Source: Parasphingopyxis sp. (lineage in GTDB: Bacteria; Pseudomonadota; Alphaproteobacteria; Sphingomonadales; Sphingomonadaceae). From it: a stretch of 64,000 bases of DNA. The translations under genes were made by a program, and so were the position numbers. Positions 7,728 to 17,275 of the stretch are shown in pieces. The notes below the pieces were generated by a model that had not been told where the DNA came from, did not search any database, and saw nothing but the letters and a program-made list of their open reading frames with translations. Every line of letters starts with the position of its first letter. Position 1 is the stretch's first letter. The stretch is taken from the NCBI RefSeq assembly GCF_028279465.1, contig NZ_JANQNS010000015.1, forward strand, positions 310,001 through 374,000. Reading direction: 5' to 3'.

Positions 7728-9581
7728 TCAGCGGCTTGCGGCCTCCACGCGCTCGGCAAGCAGGCTGAGCGGCATCGCGCCCTGATCGAGCACTAATGCA
7801 TTGAAATCGCGCACATCGAACGCTGCGCCCTGCGCCGCGCGTAACTGTTCGCGCATGTCGAGGATGCGCAATTGCCCGAGCTTGTAGCCAAGCGCCTGAC
7901 CCGGCCATGCCATATAGCGCTCGATTTCGGCCGTGACCCGGCTTTCGGCGATGCCGGTGGCGCCCTGCATGAAGCGGATCGCCTGTTCGCGCGTCCAGCG
8001 CATGTGATGCAGCCCGGTATCGACGACGAGCCGGACCGCGCGGAAGAGTTCGTCCTGCAGCCGGCCGAGATCGCCGAACGGGTCGTCCGCATAATAGCCG
8101 AGTTCCTTCGCGAGCAGCTCTGCATAGAGCGCCCAGCCTTCCTGATAGCCATTGAAACTGGCGATTCTGACGATCAGCGGTGCGTCGCCAAGTCCGCTGG
8201 CGATCGCGATTTGCGTGTGATGGCCGGGCACGCCTTCATGATAGGTGAGCGTCGGGAGGCGGAAGCGCGGCACCGCGCGCATATCGCGCAGGTTGATCCA
8301 GTAGGTGCCGGGGCGCGTGCCATCGAGCGAGGGCGCGTCATAATAGCCGCCCGGTGCGCTGTCTTCGGTCGCCTCGGGTATGCGCCAGATAACGAGTTGC
8401 TGCTGAGGGATTATCTCGGGCGGCAGCATGTCTGTGTAATTGCCCTCCGCGCGCTGCGCGAGTTCGCCCACATAATCGAGCAATTCCTGCCGGCCGTCAT
8501 CGCTGTCTTCGAACAGGAAGCGCTCGTCGCCGGCCAGCCGCAGCATCCGTTCGCCAACACTGCCGCCGGTTTCCCCATTGGCGGTGAGCAGCGCATCCAT
8601 CTCGGCCGTGATCCGGCGGGTTTCGTCGAGGCCGATATCGTGGATTTCGTCGGGTGTCAGTTCGGTATCGCCGAGCGCGCGGGTATTGGCCGCGTAGAGC
8701 GCTTCGCCATCGGGCTGCGCCCAGATCCCGGCCGCCTCCTGCCCGCGCGGCAGCATCTCGGCGATATGGTCGCGCAGCCGTTGGAATGCGGGTCGTGCCT
8801 TGGTCTGCAGCGCAGTGATCGCGAAATGCAGAGCGGTAGCGCGCAATGTCGTGTCCGTCACGGCGGCGGCCATGCCATCGTCGAACGCTTCGATCAGCGG
8901 GTGGGATTCGGCCGGACCTTCGAGAAAGGAATCGAGCACCGGCAAGGTCTTGGCGAGCAAAGCCTGGGGCGGACGACAGCCAGCGGCCTCATCCGCGCGG
9001 ATTTTTTCGAGCACGCCGGCAAAGCTCGTTTCGAAGCCGTTGAGCTTTTCGAGCCAGGCATCGATTGCATCGGGGGTACGCAAAGACTGTTGGCTCTTCA
9101 TCACCGCCGGGGTGTCGATATGCGGACCGCTGATCTGCGACACGAGATAGGGCAGATGATTGACGTAACTGAACGGGTTGATCCGGCCATAGGGTATGTT
9201 CGCCGAGCGGTTGGCATTGGCGAGTACCGCTTCGGAGACGGCCGCGTGCAGCGCATCGCGCGATCCCGGCGTACATTCGAGCGCCGCTATGCGCGCCTGG
9301 CTCGCCGCCATGCCGTCGCGCAGCGCTTGCTCTCCGGCAGGCGAATAGTCGGCCATGTGCCGTGCAAGCGGTCCGCCATTTAGCGATGCTTCTGCGCCGT
9401 TATAGGTGGCGACTTCCGGCAGCAGTGCGAGCAGCCGCTCGGCTTCGTTTGCGAGCACCATGCCCGCGTTGCAGTTTTGGGCGGTGTCCGAAGCCGGTAC
9501 AGTGGCGCACCCGCCGACGCTCAATATCGTACCGGCGGCTAGCCCCGCCATCGCCTCACGGCGTGTCAGCGCGAAACTCAT
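7728..9581 (-). CDS. DUF885 family lipoprotein, putative metal-dependent peptidase
   Basis: A 617-residue protein of the DUF885 family. The N-terminus carries a twin-arginine-like stretch (TRREAMAG), a hydrophobic segment and a lipobox ending SVGGCA, so it is probably an exported lipoprotein. The family motif YHEGVPGHHTQ, near residue 446, resembles the HExxH of zinc peptidases and is intact. The substrate is unknown. The start is ATG 9581, with GGAGGG about seven bases upstream. The same frame is open another 860 bases through the opposite-strand gene, but that extension is a shadow. It is divergent from the N-formylglutamate amidohydrolase-like gene. Confidence 0.85.
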   Translation of the reverse strand: MSFALTRREAMAGLAAGTILSVGGCATVPASDTAQNCNAGMVLANEAERLLALLPEVATYNGAEASLNGGPLARHMADYSPAGEQALRDGMAASQARIAALECTPGSRDALHAAVSEAVLANANRSANIPYGRINPFSYVNHLPYLVSQISGPHIDTPAVMKSQQSLRTPDAIDAWLEKLNGFETSFAGVLEKIRADEAAGCRPPQALLAKTLPVLDSFLEGPAESHPLIEAFDDGMAAAVTDTTLRATALHFAITALQTKARPAFQRLRDHIAEMLPRGQEAAGIWAQPDGEALYAANTRALGDTELTPDEIHDIGLDETRRITAEMDALLTANGETGGSVGERMLRLAGDERFLFEDSDDGRQELLDYVGELAQRAEGNYTDMLPPEIIPQQQLVIWRIPEATEDSAPGGYYDAPSLDGTRPGTYWINLRDMRAVPRFRLPTLTYHEGVPGHHTQIAIASGLGDAPLIVRIASFNGYQEGWALYAELLAKELGYYADDPFGDLGRLQDELFRAVRLVVDTGLHHMRWTREQAIRFMQGATGIAESRVTAEIERYMAWPGQALGYKLGQLRILDMREQLRAAQGAAFDVRDFNALVLDQGAMPLSLLAERVEAASR

Positions 9582-9683
9582 CTGCGACCCTCCAATTGCC
9601 TTATGTGGTGACATAGGCCGCCGGGGACGGCAACTAGGGGCGATGCGCAGGGTAAATAGACTTTGGCTATCGGCGAGGCCGCA

Positions 9684-10412
9684 ATGAAGGATGTCTATCG
9701 CGAGATAGCGGGCGGCCCCGATTCCGGGCTGATGTTGATCGCCGATCATGCGTCGAACCGGGTGCCGGACGATATCGATCTCGGTGTCCATCAGTCCGTC
9801 CTCGACAAACATGTCGCGGTTGATATTGGCGTCGATCGCCTTTCCGGCCTGGTCGCAGGCCATCTCGAATGCCCGGCGATCATCGCCAATGTTTCGCGGC
9901 TCGTCGTCGATCTGCATCGCGAGCATGATCATCCGGACGCGACTCCCGCGCATAGCGACGGCCATCACATCCCGGCCAATGCCGCGTTGGACGAAGCCGC
10001 CCGCCAAGAGCGGATCGCGCGTTTCTGGCATCCCTATCATGGCCGCACAGCCGAGCTGATCGATCACCATGATCCCGACATGCTCTTCACGCTGCACAGT
10101 TTCACACCGCAGCTCGAAACGCGCGCACATGAAGAGCGCCCTTGGCATGCCGGGATCCTCTACAACCAAGATGATCGCGCCGCGCGCGTCGCGATACCCA
10201 AGCTCGAGGCACTGGGTCTCCATGTCGGCGATAACGAGCCCTATTCGGGGCTCGAACTCAACGCGACGATGGACCTCCACGCCGAAGCACGGGGCCTGCC
10301 CTATCTCGCGATAGAGGTGCGGAATGACTTGATCGCGGACGCGGAAGGCGCAAGGAAATGGGCGGAATTGCTCGCGCCCGTGATCGCCGAGACGCGGGAC
10401 GCGCTGAAATAG
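9684..10412 (+). CDS. N-formylglutamate amidohydrolase family protein
   Basis: A 242-residue protein of the family that includes HutG-type N-formylglutamate deformylase. Visible family features are DHASNRVP near the N-terminus, a [14 protein letters not shown] segment holding the arginine and acidic residues of the family, and FTLHSFTP in the middle. [10 protein letters not shown] lies near the C-terminus. The histidine and glutamate positions suggest zinc-dependent hydrolysis of an N-formyl amino acid, but no other hut genes are nearby, so the histidine-degradation role is not supported by context. ATG 9684 is preferred over TTG 9663. ilvD follows ten bases after the stop, so they are probably cotranscribed. 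Confidence 0.85.
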   Translation: MKDVYREIAGGPDSGLMLIADHASNRVPDDIDLGVHQSVLDKHVAVDIGVDRLSGLVAGHLECPAIIANVSRLVVDLHREHDHPDATPAHSDGHHIPANAALDEAARQERIARFWHPYHGRTAELIDHHDPDMLFTLHSFTPQLETRAHEERPWHAGILYNQDDRAARVAIPKLEALGLHVGDNEPYSGLELNATMDLHAEARGLPYLAIEVRNDLIADAEGARKWAELLAPVIAETRDALK

Positions 10413-10422
10413 GGAAACCGCC

Positions 10423-12144
10423 ATGTCCAACCGTTTCGACAAGTCGCAACTGCCGAGCCGCCATGTTTCGGTCGGCCCATCGCGCGCGCCGCACCGTTCT
10501 TACTATTACGCGATGGGCATTACCGAAGAGGAGATCGAGCAGCCCTTCGTTGCGGTGGCCAGCGCGGGCAATGACAGCGCGCCGTGCAACACACGGCTCG
10601 ACCATCAGGCCGATATCTGCCGCGAGGGCGTGATTGCGGGCGGCGGGCTGCCGCGCCGATTCAACACGATCACCGTCACCGACGGCATTGCGATGGGTCA
10701 TCAGGGCATGAAAAGCTCGCTCGTCAGCCGCGAGGTGATCGCCGATTCCGTTGAACTCTCGGTGCGCGGCCATTGCTATGACGCGCTCGTCGGCTTTGCC
10801 GGCTGCGACAAATCTCTGCCCGGCATGATGATGGCGATGCTACGGCTGAACGTGCCGTCGATCTTCGTCTATGGCGGGTCGATCCTGCCCGGCCGCTACC
10901 ACGACAAGGATGTCACGGTCGTCGATGTGTTCGAGGCGGTCGGCCAGTATGAGGCCGAAGCCTGTCCGCTGCAGGAACTGATCGAGCTCGAGAAAGTCGC
11001 CTGTCCCGGCCATGGCGCGTGCGGCGGCCAGTTCACGGCGAACACCATGGCCTGTGTCGGCGAGGCGATCGGCCTTTCGCTGCCCAACAGCAATATGGTG
11101 CCTGCGCCCTATGAGTCCAACGACGATATCGCGCGCGCGGCCGGCGCTCAGGTGATGGAGCTGCTGGCGAACAATATCCGTCCGCGCGATCTCTGCACGA
11201 AGGCGGCATTCCAGAATGCGGCGCGCGTCGTCGCGGCGACGGGCGGCTCGACCAATGCGGCGCTGCACCTGCCAGCGATGGCGAACGAATGCGGGATCGA
11301 TTTCGACCTGTTCGACGTTGCCGAGACGTTCAAATCCACACCCTATCTCGCCGACCTCAAGCCGGGCGGCAAATATGTCGCGAAAGATATGTATGAAGCG
11401 GGCGGCGTCTACATGCTGATGAAGACGCTGCTGTCCGAAGGCCTGCTCGATGGCGACTGCCTGACCGTGACCGGGAAGACCTTGGGCGAAAACATCGATG
11501 AAGTGACCTGGAACCCCGATCAGAAAGTCATCTACGCCGTCGACAATCCGATCACGCCGACCGGCGGGGTCGTCGGGCTCAAAGGCTCGCTCGCGCCGGA
11601 TGGCGCGATCGTGAAAGTCGCCGGAATGGAGCGGCTCCAGTTCGAAGGCCCGGCCCGTTGCTTCGACAGCGAGGAAGACTGTTTCAAGGCCGTCGAGGAA
11701 CGCGATATCGCCGAAGGCTCGGTGATCATCATCCGCTACGAAGGGCCAAAGGGCGGTCCCGGCATGCGCGAAATGCTCTCGACGACGGCGGCGCTGTACG
11801 GCCAGGGCATGGGCGAGAAGGTGGCGCTGATCACCGACGGGCGCTTCTCGGGCGCGACACGCGGCTTTTGCATCGGTCATGTTGGCCCCGAGGCCGCAGA
11901 TGGCGGGCCGATCGGACTGGTCGAAGACGGCGATATCATCCGCATTGACGCCGAAGCCGGCACGATCGATCTCGATGTCGACGAAGCGGTGCTGGCGGAC
12001 CGACGTGCCAAATGGACGCCGCGCACCAACGATTACCAGTCGGGTACGCTCTGGCGCTACGCCCGTAACGTCGGCCCGGCGCATGAAGGCGCGGTTACTC
12101 ATCCCGGCGCGAAAGCGGAGACCCATGTCTATGCGGATATTTAG
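10423..12144 (+). CDS. ilvD: Dihydroxy-acid dehydratase
   Basis: A 573-residue enzyme of branched-chain amino acid and pantothenate synthesis that dehydrates dihydroxyisovalerate and dihydroxymethylvalerate to the keto acids. The cysteine-containing motifs [17 protein letters not shown] and [15 protein letters not shown] are the expected iron-sulfur ligand sites. [12 protein letters not shown] and the C-terminal [20 protein letters not shown] are family signatures. Length fits the IlvD/Edd family, and [10 protein letters not shown] with a branched-chain-type C-terminus favours IlvD over 6-phosphogluconate dehydratase. It starts ten bases after the amidohydrolase gene. Confidence 0.93.
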   Translation: MSNRFDKSQLPSRHVSVGPSRAPHRSYYYAMGITEEEIEQPFVAVASAGNDSAPCNTRLDHQADICREGVIAGGGLPRRFNTITVTDGIAMGHQGMKSSLVSREVIADSVELSVRGHCYDALVGFAGCDKSLPGMMMAMLRLNVPSIFVYGGSILPGRYHDKDVTVVDVFEAVGQYEAEACPLQELIELEKVACPGHGACGGQFTANTMACVGEAIGLSLPNSNMVPAPYESNDDIARAAGAQVMELLANNIRPRDLCTKAAFQNAARVVAATGGSTNAALHLPAMANECGIDFDLFDVAETFKSTPYLADLKPGGKYVAKDMYEAGGVYMLMKTLLSEGLLDGDCLTVTGKTLGENIDEVTWNPDQKVIYAVDNPITPTGGVVGLKGSLAPDGAIVKVAGMERLQFEGPARCFDSEEDCFKAVEERDIAEGSVIIIRYEGPKGGPGMREMLSTTAALYGQGMGEKVALITDGRFSGATRGFCIGHVGPEAADGGPIGLVEDGDIIRIDAEAGTIDLDVDEAVLADRRAKWTPRTNDYQSGTLWRYARNVGPAHEGAVTHPGAKAETHVYADI

Positions 12145-12158
12145 GACGATGATGTTCC

Positions 12159-12238
12159 CGCTCACCCTGAGCCTGTCGAAGGGTCGTCCTTATTTTCAGA
12201 AAGAAGGACAGGGCTTCGACAGGCTCAGCCCGAGCGGA
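12159..12238. repeat. Imperfect palindromic repeat element (sphingomonad type)
   Basis: Two arms built on CTGAGCCTGTCGAAG (left) and its complement CTTCGACAGGCTCAG (right) form a long imperfect hairpin between ilvD and the small lipoprotein gene. The same core recurs as a perfect palindrome at 14051-14120. It may act as a transcription terminator or mRNA stabiliser downstream of ilvD. Confidence 0.8.
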
Positions 12239-12249
12239 TGAGGGGTGCT

Positions 12250-12648
12250 ATGAAACTTGGAGCAGCGCTTCCTGTGACCGGGCTCATTGCTCTTGCCGCG
12301 TGCGGTACGGCAAGCGAGGAGCAGCCTGTTGAGTCCGATCCGCTCATCGAGGCGGAAGTCGAAGCGCGGTCCGAACTCGCCGAAAGCGGTGTCGTCTATT
12401 GCGCATTGAACGGCGCGGTCGAAATGCGCTCCGACTGCCAGATCGAACGGAGCCAGAGCGATGACGGGCTAGTGCTGACGGTCCGTCATCCCGATGGCGG
12501 TTTCCGAAGATTGCTGGTGACGAATGACGGCAGCGGTCTGGTTGCCGCGGACGGTGCGGAGGCCGTCACGGTCACCCCGACTTCGGAGCGCGAGATCGAG
12601 GTCGCGATCGGTGGTGATACCTACCGGCTTCCCGCGACGGTGCGGTGA
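12250..12648 (+). CDS. Small hypothetical lipoprotein
   Basis: A 132-residue protein with an N-terminal signal and lipobox (LIALAACGT), indicating attachment to a membrane in the envelope. The mature part is acidic, has two cysteines (VYCALNG and SDCQIER) that could form a disulfide, and ends in a beta-rich region. No known domain is recognised. ATG 12250 is preferred because GGGG lies just upstream; ATG 12238 is an alternative. Its stop overlaps the nnr start as GTGA, so the two are probably coupled. Confidence 0.72.
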   Translation: MKLGAALPVTGLIALAACGTASEEQPVESDPLIEAEVEARSELAESGVVYCALNGAVEMRSDCQIERSQSDDGLVLTVRHPDGGFRRLLVTNDGSGLVAADGAEAVTVTPTSEREIEVAIGGDTYRLPATVR

Positions 12649-14042
12649 TCGCCGGGCCGATCCTGACCGCCGCCGAGATGGTTGCGGCTGAAGAGGCCGC
12701 GATGGCGGACGGGATTTCGGTCGGCGAGTTGATGGAGCGCGCGGGCCGCGAAGTCGCCGATATCGCCTGGCGGATGGCCGGTGTCTCCGAAACGCTGATC
12801 CTGTGCGGACCGGGTAACAATGGCGGCGATGGCTATGTCGTCGCGCGGCTGCTCGCCGAGCGGGGTAGCGATGTGCGTGTCGCCGCGCTGGCCGATCCCA
12901 AGACCGAAGTGGCGAAGGAGGCGCGTGCGAAATGGGACGGTCCCGTCGAGCCGATCGCGGGCGCGAAGGGTGCATCGCTGGTCATAGACGCGCTGTTCGG
13001 CACGGGGCTGGTACGGCCACTGAGCGGATCGCTTGCGAAAACGCTGATCGATCATGTCGAAAGCGCTACGCATAGCGTCGCCGTCGACCTGCCGAGCGGG
13101 ATCGAGACGGACAGTGGCGCGCTGCTCTCGCCGGTGCCCAAGTTCGACGCGACCGTTGCGCTCGGTGCCTTGAAACCGGCGCATCTGCTTCAGCCTTCGG
13201 TCCGGTATCTCGGGCGGGTTGTTCTCGGTGATATCGGCATCGCTTCTGAAAGCGATCTGAACGTTGTGTCTCGGCCGAACCTCACTCCGCCAAGTCCAGA
13301 GGATCACAAATATTCGCGCGGCTATGTGCTCGTTGCGGGTGGCGCGATGGCGGGTGCGGCGAGCCTCACCGCCGACGCCGCGATCCGGGGCGGGGCAGGC
13401 TATGTCGCGCTCGCCGGGCCCGATCATCCCGAAGGACCGTTGGCGCTCGTTTACCGTCTTGCCGCCGATCCGCGGACATTGGGCGACATGCTGGCGGACG
13501 AGCGGATCGATGTCGCGGTCGCCGGACCCGGACTGGGTCTGACTGGCAAGGCCGAGGCGCGGCTCGATCAGGTGTTGGACTCCGGCCGGCGGCTGGTGCT
13601 CGATGCGGATGCACTGACGCTGATAGCCCAAGGCGGCGTGGAGCGGCTGCACGAGCTTTCGACTGTGCCGATCCTGACGCCGCATCATGGCGAATTCGTG
13701 CGGCTGTTCGGGGAGGGCGAGGGTAGCAAGGTCGAGCGGGCGCGAGATGCGGCGCAACGCGCTAATGCGGTGATCGTCTACAAGGGCAGCGACACGGTGA
13801 TCGCCGCGCCTGATGGACGCGCCGCTATCGCCGCGCGCGCGCCAACCTGGCTCGCAACGGCGGGCACCGGCGATGTCCTGACCGGCATCATGGCCGCGCG
13901 TTATGCGCAGAATGGCGATCCGTTCGAGGCGGCCTGCGAGGCGGTGTGGCTACACGGCGAAGCGGGTCGGCGGGCCGGTGCGTTCCTGATCGCCGACGAT
14001 CTGCTGAATATACTTCCAAGGGCGCTAGCAAGCTATCTCTAA
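12645..14042 (+). CDS. nnr: Bifunctional NAD(P)H-hydrate epimerase / ADP-dependent dehydratase
   Basis: A 465-residue metabolite-repair enzyme that restores hydrated NAD(P)H. The N-terminal YjeF domain (residues 1-215) epimerises NAD(P)HX and shows CGPGNNGGDGYVVARLL near residue 55. The C-terminal ribokinase-like dehydratase domain (about 225-465) shows ILTPHHGEF, VIVYKGSDTVI and the nucleotide-binding TAGTGDVLTGIMAA. The fused order epimerase then dehydratase is the usual bacterial one. The start is GTG 12645, overlapping the TGA of the upstream lipoprotein gene. A perfect palindromic repeat follows. Confidence 0.94.
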   Translation: MIAGPILTAAEMVAAEEAAMADGISVGELMERAGREVADIAWRMAGVSETLILCGPGNNGGDGYVVARLLAERGSDVRVAALADPKTEVAKEARAKWDGPVEPIAGAKGASLVIDALFGTGLVRPLSGSLAKTLIDHVESATHSVAVDLPSGIETDSGALLSPVPKFDATVALGALKPAHLLQPSVRYLGRVVLGDIGIASESDLNVVSRPNLTPPSPEDHKYSRGYVLVAGGAMAGAASLTADAAIRGGAGYVALAGPDHPEGPLALVYRLAADPRTLGDMLADERIDVAVAGPGLGLTGKAEARLDQVLDSGRRLVLDADALTLIAQGGVERLHELSTVPILTPHHGEFVRLFGEGEGSKVERARDAAQRANAVIVYKGSDTVIAAPDGRAAIAARAPTWLATAGTGDVLTGIMAARYAQNGDPFEAACEAVWLHGEAGRRAGAFLIADDLLNILPRALASYL

Positions 14043-14050
14043 CCAATTCC

Positions 14051-14120
14051 CGTTAGTCCTGAGCCTGTCGAAGGACGCTTTTCCGCCGATAGACGTCCTT
14101 CGACAGGCTCAGGACTAACG
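14051..14120. repeat. Perfect 27-bp palindromic repeat element
   Basis: The arms 14051-14077 and 14094-14120 are exact reverse complements over 27 bases around a 16-base loop, with the core CCTGAGCCTGTCGAAGGA. It lies between the convergent ends of nnr and the nitrilase-family gene, so it could terminate both transcripts. It shares its core with the element at 12159-12238. Confidence 0.9.
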
Positions 14121-14144
14121 GCATTGTGCAACGATTAGGTGGCT

Positions 14145-15098
14145 CTAATCCTCGAACACCACGCCCGCCTGTTCGGCCCTATTCACACGCAGCTCGAACA
14201 CATCGTGCCGGGCGTAGTGGCCGTCTGTGTCGAGCGAGGCGAGACCTTGGCCGATCAGATCGAGATCGAGTTCGGCATGGATGGTCTCCGCACGGCCGCC
14301 CGCTTCGGCGAGGATATCGGCATTGGGTGCGACGATCATGCTACCGCCGAATTGTAGCTGGTCGCTTGGTATTTCCTCGATCAGCGCGCGAGCATCGGGA
14401 TTGCCGCCGCAGCGCTCCAGGCCGTCGAGCAGCGCGTCACGGTGCAACACAGTGCCCGCGGCCAGCACGAAACAACGGCCTTCGAACGCATAGTGGCGCG
14501 AGGCGATGGCATAGGTGTCGCGCACGGTCGGCCAGGCGGCGACATGCACGGCTTCGCGCTGGTTGTGCATGGCCGCGCGGGCGAGCGGCATCCAATGTTC
14601 CCAGCAGATCAGATGGCCGACATGGCCCCAGTCCGTTTCGTGCACGCCCAGCGTCGAGCCGTCGCCGCGCGCCCAGATCAGCCGCTCGCCATGGGTCGGC
14701 ACGAGCTTGCGGTGGGGCAGGGGCGGCTGGCCGGGGCGGAACAGGAATTGCGTGTTGACGAGGCTGGATCGCACCCGCTCATGCGCGCCGACCGAGACGA
14801 TCAGGCCGCGCTGATCGACCAGCTCCTGCAGTGGGGCGAGCCGTTCGTCATCTTGCTGGATCGCCTGATCGAGCAGGATGCGGTGCAGCGCCTTACTGCC
14901 CGGATGATCCCAGAGCGCCGCGCCGGGCGCCTCGTCGAGCCATATCGGATAGCCGCCGAGAAAGGTCTCGCCGAACGCGATGACCGTCGCACCACCATCG
15001 GCTGCGGCTTTGACATGGTCGACCAGGGCCGCGATCCCGCCCGTGATATCGAGCGGGACCGGTTCGGCCTGAACGATCGCGGTGGCGATGCGGGCCAT
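14145..15098 (-). CDS. Nitrilase / carbon-nitrogen hydrolase family protein
   Basis: A 317-residue member of the nitrilase superfamily with the full catalytic triad visible: Glu44 in FGETFLGGYP, Lys131 in HRKLVPTHGE, and Cys165 in HLICWEHWMPL. The CWEHWMP sequence and the length are typical of true nitrilases (aliphatic or aryl) rather than amidases, so it probably hydrolyses a nitrile to an acid and ammonia; the substrate is not known. Its ATG overlaps the TGA of the upstream MAPEG gene, indicating one minus-strand operon of two MAPEG genes and the nitrilase. Confidence 0.88.
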   Translation of the reverse strand: MARIATAIVQAEPVPLDITGGIAALVDHVKAAADGGATVIAFGETFLGGYPIWLDEAPGAALWDHPGSKALHRILLDQAIQQDDERLAPLQELVDQRGLIVSVGAHERVRSSLVNTQFLFRPGQPPLPHRKLVPTHGERLIWARGDGSTLGVHETDWGHVGHLICWEHWMPLARAAMHNQREAVHVAAWPTVRDTYAIASRHYAFEGRCFVLAAGTVLHRDALLDGLERCGGNPDARALIEEIPSDQLQFGGSMIVAPNADILAEAGGRAETIHAELDLDLIGQGLASLDTDGHYARHDVFELRVNRAEQAGVVFED

Positions 15099-15523
15099 CA
15101 GAAGACGATGAGCGCCGCGTTGACGATCATCCAGATAAGGACGGCCGTGCTCGCCACGAAGATCAGGAAACGGATCGGCACGATATTGACCGTGCTCTGC
15201 CAGAGGCTGTGCACGACGCGCAGGCCGACATAGGCCCAGGCGAGCGTCAGGTTGATGCCATCGCCCGCGCCGATGAGCGCGAGTGTGAGCGCAACCGCGT
15301 AGAACACGGTCGGCGCTTCATGCAGGTGGTTGTAGTTGTCGGCCTGCCACTGTACCTTCACCGGTAGCTTTTTCAGATCGTCATTGATGTAGACGCCGGG
15401 TGTAAAATCGACCTTGGCGGCGCTCATTGCGGGGATGCGGGTTGCATACATCCAGAGCCACATGATCATGGTCCAGATGGCTAACGCGATAATGGGCGCG
15501 AGGATGGGGCTGTTGATTTCCAT
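15098..15523 (-). CDS. MAPEG family membrane protein (second copy)
   Basis: A 141-residue protein with about four hydrophobic helices, of the MAPEG family (membrane-associated proteins in eicosanoid and glutathione metabolism). Family-like features are NYNHLHEAPTVFYAVALTLAL and AWAYVGLRVVHSLWQS. It is clearly a tandem paralogue of the next upstream gene, sharing the block WQSTVNIVPxRFLIF. Start ATG 15523 has AGGAGG six bases upstream, whereas the frame extends further without a site. Enzymatic activity is not established for bacterial members of this type. Confidence 0.85.
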   Translation of the reverse strand: MEINSPILAPIIALAIWTMIMWLWMYATRIPAMSAAKVDFTPGVYINDDLKKLPVKVQWQADNYNHLHEAPTVFYAVALTLALIGAGDGINLTLAWAYVGLRVVHSLWQSTVNIVPIRFLIFVASTAVLIWMIVNAALIVF

Positions 15524-15542
15524 GTATACCTCCTGTGACAGT

Positions 15543-15974
15543 CTATTGCAGCGCCGCGGCCGTCGCATGCAGCGCCAGCGCGAGTAGGACGAGCGAACCG
15601 AGCGAGAAAATCAAGAAACGGACCGGCACGATATTGACCGTGCTCTGCCAGATGCTGTGCACGATCCGAATGCCGACATAGGCCCAGGCCAGCCAGACAT
15701 TGATCCAGGCATCGCCGGTGCCGGTCAGTGCGATGATGAAAACAACGGCGTAGAAGAGCGTCGGCTGTTCGACCAGATGCGCGTAGTTATGGGCTTTCCA
15801 CTGGACCTCGGGCGGCAATACGCCTTCGAGGTCCTGACCTCGTCCGCCGCGCTGCGCGCCGATATCGAGTCCCGTTTTCTTGATCGCCGGAAAGCGTGTG
15901 GCGGCCAGCCAGATCAGCATGAAAAGCGTCCAGCAGATCAACACCGCCGCCGGCGCCAGAATAGCACTGTTCAT
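15543..15974 (-). CDS. MAPEG family membrane protein (first copy)
   Basis: A 143-residue protein with about four transmembrane helices, paralogous to the gene just downstream (both contain a MAPEG-type NY-HL-E-PT-FYAV segment and WQSTVNIVPxRFLIF). It begins MNSAILAPAAVLICWTLFM. ATG 15974 is preferred, with a GGGGG upstream; the longer frame lacks a ribosome site. First gene of a three-gene minus-strand operon and divergent from the serine/threonine dehydratase. Confidence 0.82.
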   Translation of the reverse strand: MNSAILAPAAVLICWTLFMLIWLAATRFPAIKKTGLDIGAQRGGRGQDLEGVLPPEVQWKAHNYAHLVEQPTLFYAVVFIIALTGTGDAWINVWLAWAYVGIRIVHSIWQSTVNIVPVRFLIFSLGSLVLLALALHATAAALQ

Positions 15975-16083
15975 TGCGACCCCCGTTTCTCTTCGCGCGG
16001 CGAGACTGGCGCAGGCCCAAAAGGTTGTCAAAGGCAACGGACATGACGTTGCGGCTTCGGGACTTGCGGGCTAGCGGAACCGC

Positions 16084-17052
16084 ATGACGCACACCGAATC
16101 GCGCACGCCGACTCTTGATGGCATCCGGGAGGCGGCGACCCGTATCCGTGACGTCGTGCCGCCAACGCCGCTGATCCCGTTCGATACGGATTATGGCCGG
16201 GTCTGGCTCAAATGCGAGAATCTGCAGCCGATCGGGGCGTTCAAGCTGCGCGGCGGCTATCATCGGCTCGCCGCAATGAGCGCGGAAGAACGCAAGACCG
16301 GCGTGGTCGCCTTTTCTTCGGGCAACCATGCGCAGGGTGTCGCCTGGGCCGCGAAACGGCTCGGCGTGCCGGCGCTGATCGTGATGCCGGAAGATGCGCC
16401 CAAGGCGAAGCTCGACGCGACGCGCGCGCTGGGCGCCGAGATCGTCACCTATGACCGGATGAGCGGCAGCCGGGAAAGGCTCGCGGCGGACCTGGCCGAA
16501 GAACGCGACGCGATCGTTGTACCGAGCTTCGACGATCCCTGGGTAGTCGAAGGGCAGGGGACGACGACGCTCGAAGCGGTCGAGCAAATGGAAGCGCTGG
16601 CGGGCGGGCCGCCGGATAGCGCCGTCATCTGCTGCGGCGGCGGCGGGCTGGCGGCGGGCGCAGCGCTCGTGCTGCCCGATGCCGAGATTACAGTCGTCGA
16701 GCCTGAAGGCTGGGACGATATGGCCCGCTCGCTGGTGAATGGCGCGATCGAGCCGGTCGGCCCCAATCCGCCCGATACGCGTTGCGATGCGCTACAAACG
16801 ATGCGCGTCTCGCCGATCACCTTCGATATTCTGCATGCTCACGGCGCAAGCGGAGTCGCCGTCAGCGAAGAGGAAGTCGCCGATGCGATGCGCATCGCCT
16901 ATTCGGGGCTGCAACTGGTCGTCGAGCCGGGCGGCGCGGTTGCGCTCGCGGCCGCGCTCTCGGGCAAGGTGCAGCCCAAGGGCCGCACCATGGTCACGCT
17001 ATCGGGTGGCAATGTCGATCCGGCGGTTTTCGCCGAGATCATCACGGGTTAG
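16084..17052 (+). CDS. Serine/threonine dehydratase family PLP enzyme
   Basis: A 322-residue fold-type II pyridoxal phosphate enzyme. Lys54 in GAFKLRGGYH is the Schiff-base lysine, SSGNHAQGVAW binds the substrate carboxylate, and ICCGGGGLAAG is the phosphate-binding glycine loop. It lacks the C-terminal regulatory ACT-like domain of biosynthetic IlvA, so it is of the short catabolic type (threonine or serine deamination, or related beta-eliminations or racemisation). The exact substrate cannot be read from the sequence. A small membrane protein gene follows after nine bases. Confidence 0.88.
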   Translation: MTHTESRTPTLDGIREAATRIRDVVPPTPLIPFDTDYGRVWLKCENLQPIGAFKLRGGYHRLAAMSAEERKTGVVAFSSGNHAQGVAWAAKRLGVPALIVMPEDAPKAKLDATRALGAEIVTYDRMSGSRERLAADLAEERDAIVVPSFDDPWVVEGQGTTTLEAVEQMEALAGGPPDSAVICCGGGGLAAGAALVLPDAEITVVEPEGWDDMARSLVNGAIEPVGPNPPDTRCDALQTMRVSPITFDILHAHGASGVAVSEEEVADAMRIAYSGLQLVVEPGGAVALAAALSGKVQPKGRTMVTLSGGNVDPAVFAEIITG

Positions 17053-17061
17053 GAGACGGCC

Positions 17062-17241
17062 ATGCTCCTCGCCGCCAATATCGCGCTCTCCGTCGCCATG
17101 CTCGCCGTCTTCGCGCTGGCGGTCGGCGGGATTTACCTATGGGCGAAGAAGGGCGACAAGCAACGCGGCCTGCTGATGCTCGCCGCTTCGATTGTGATCC
17201 TAGCCAATGTGCTGATCTGGACCGTGCCGTCGCCCGCCTAG
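17062..17241 (+). CDS. Small membrane protein, two predicted helices
   Basis: A 59-residue frame from ATG 17062 with AGGAGA about six bases upstream. Two hydrophobic segments (residues 3-26 and 38-56) flank a short basic loop, WAKKGDKQRG, giving a helical hairpin. It begins nine bases after the dehydratase stop and is probably cotranscribed with it. No homologue is recognised, and the function is unknown. Confidence 0.7.
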   Translation: MLLAANIALSVAMLAVFALAVGGIYLWAKKGDKQRGLLMLAASIVILANVLIWTVPSPA

Positions 17242-17275
17242 TATTGGAAGTATATCCGCACCATTGCCTTGCTAA

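Noticed and set aside
9582-10442. Upstream extension of the DUF885 frame on the minus strand
   Set aside because: It lies opposite the amidohydrolase gene, has no family content, and a good ribosome site precedes ATG 9581.
10840-12165. 441-codon minus-strand frame across ilvD
   Set aside because: Same high-GC mirror effect; no independent signals.
15787-16587. 266-codon minus-strand frame over the MAPEG and dehydratase genes
   Set aside because: Shadow of two well supported genes; no motif.
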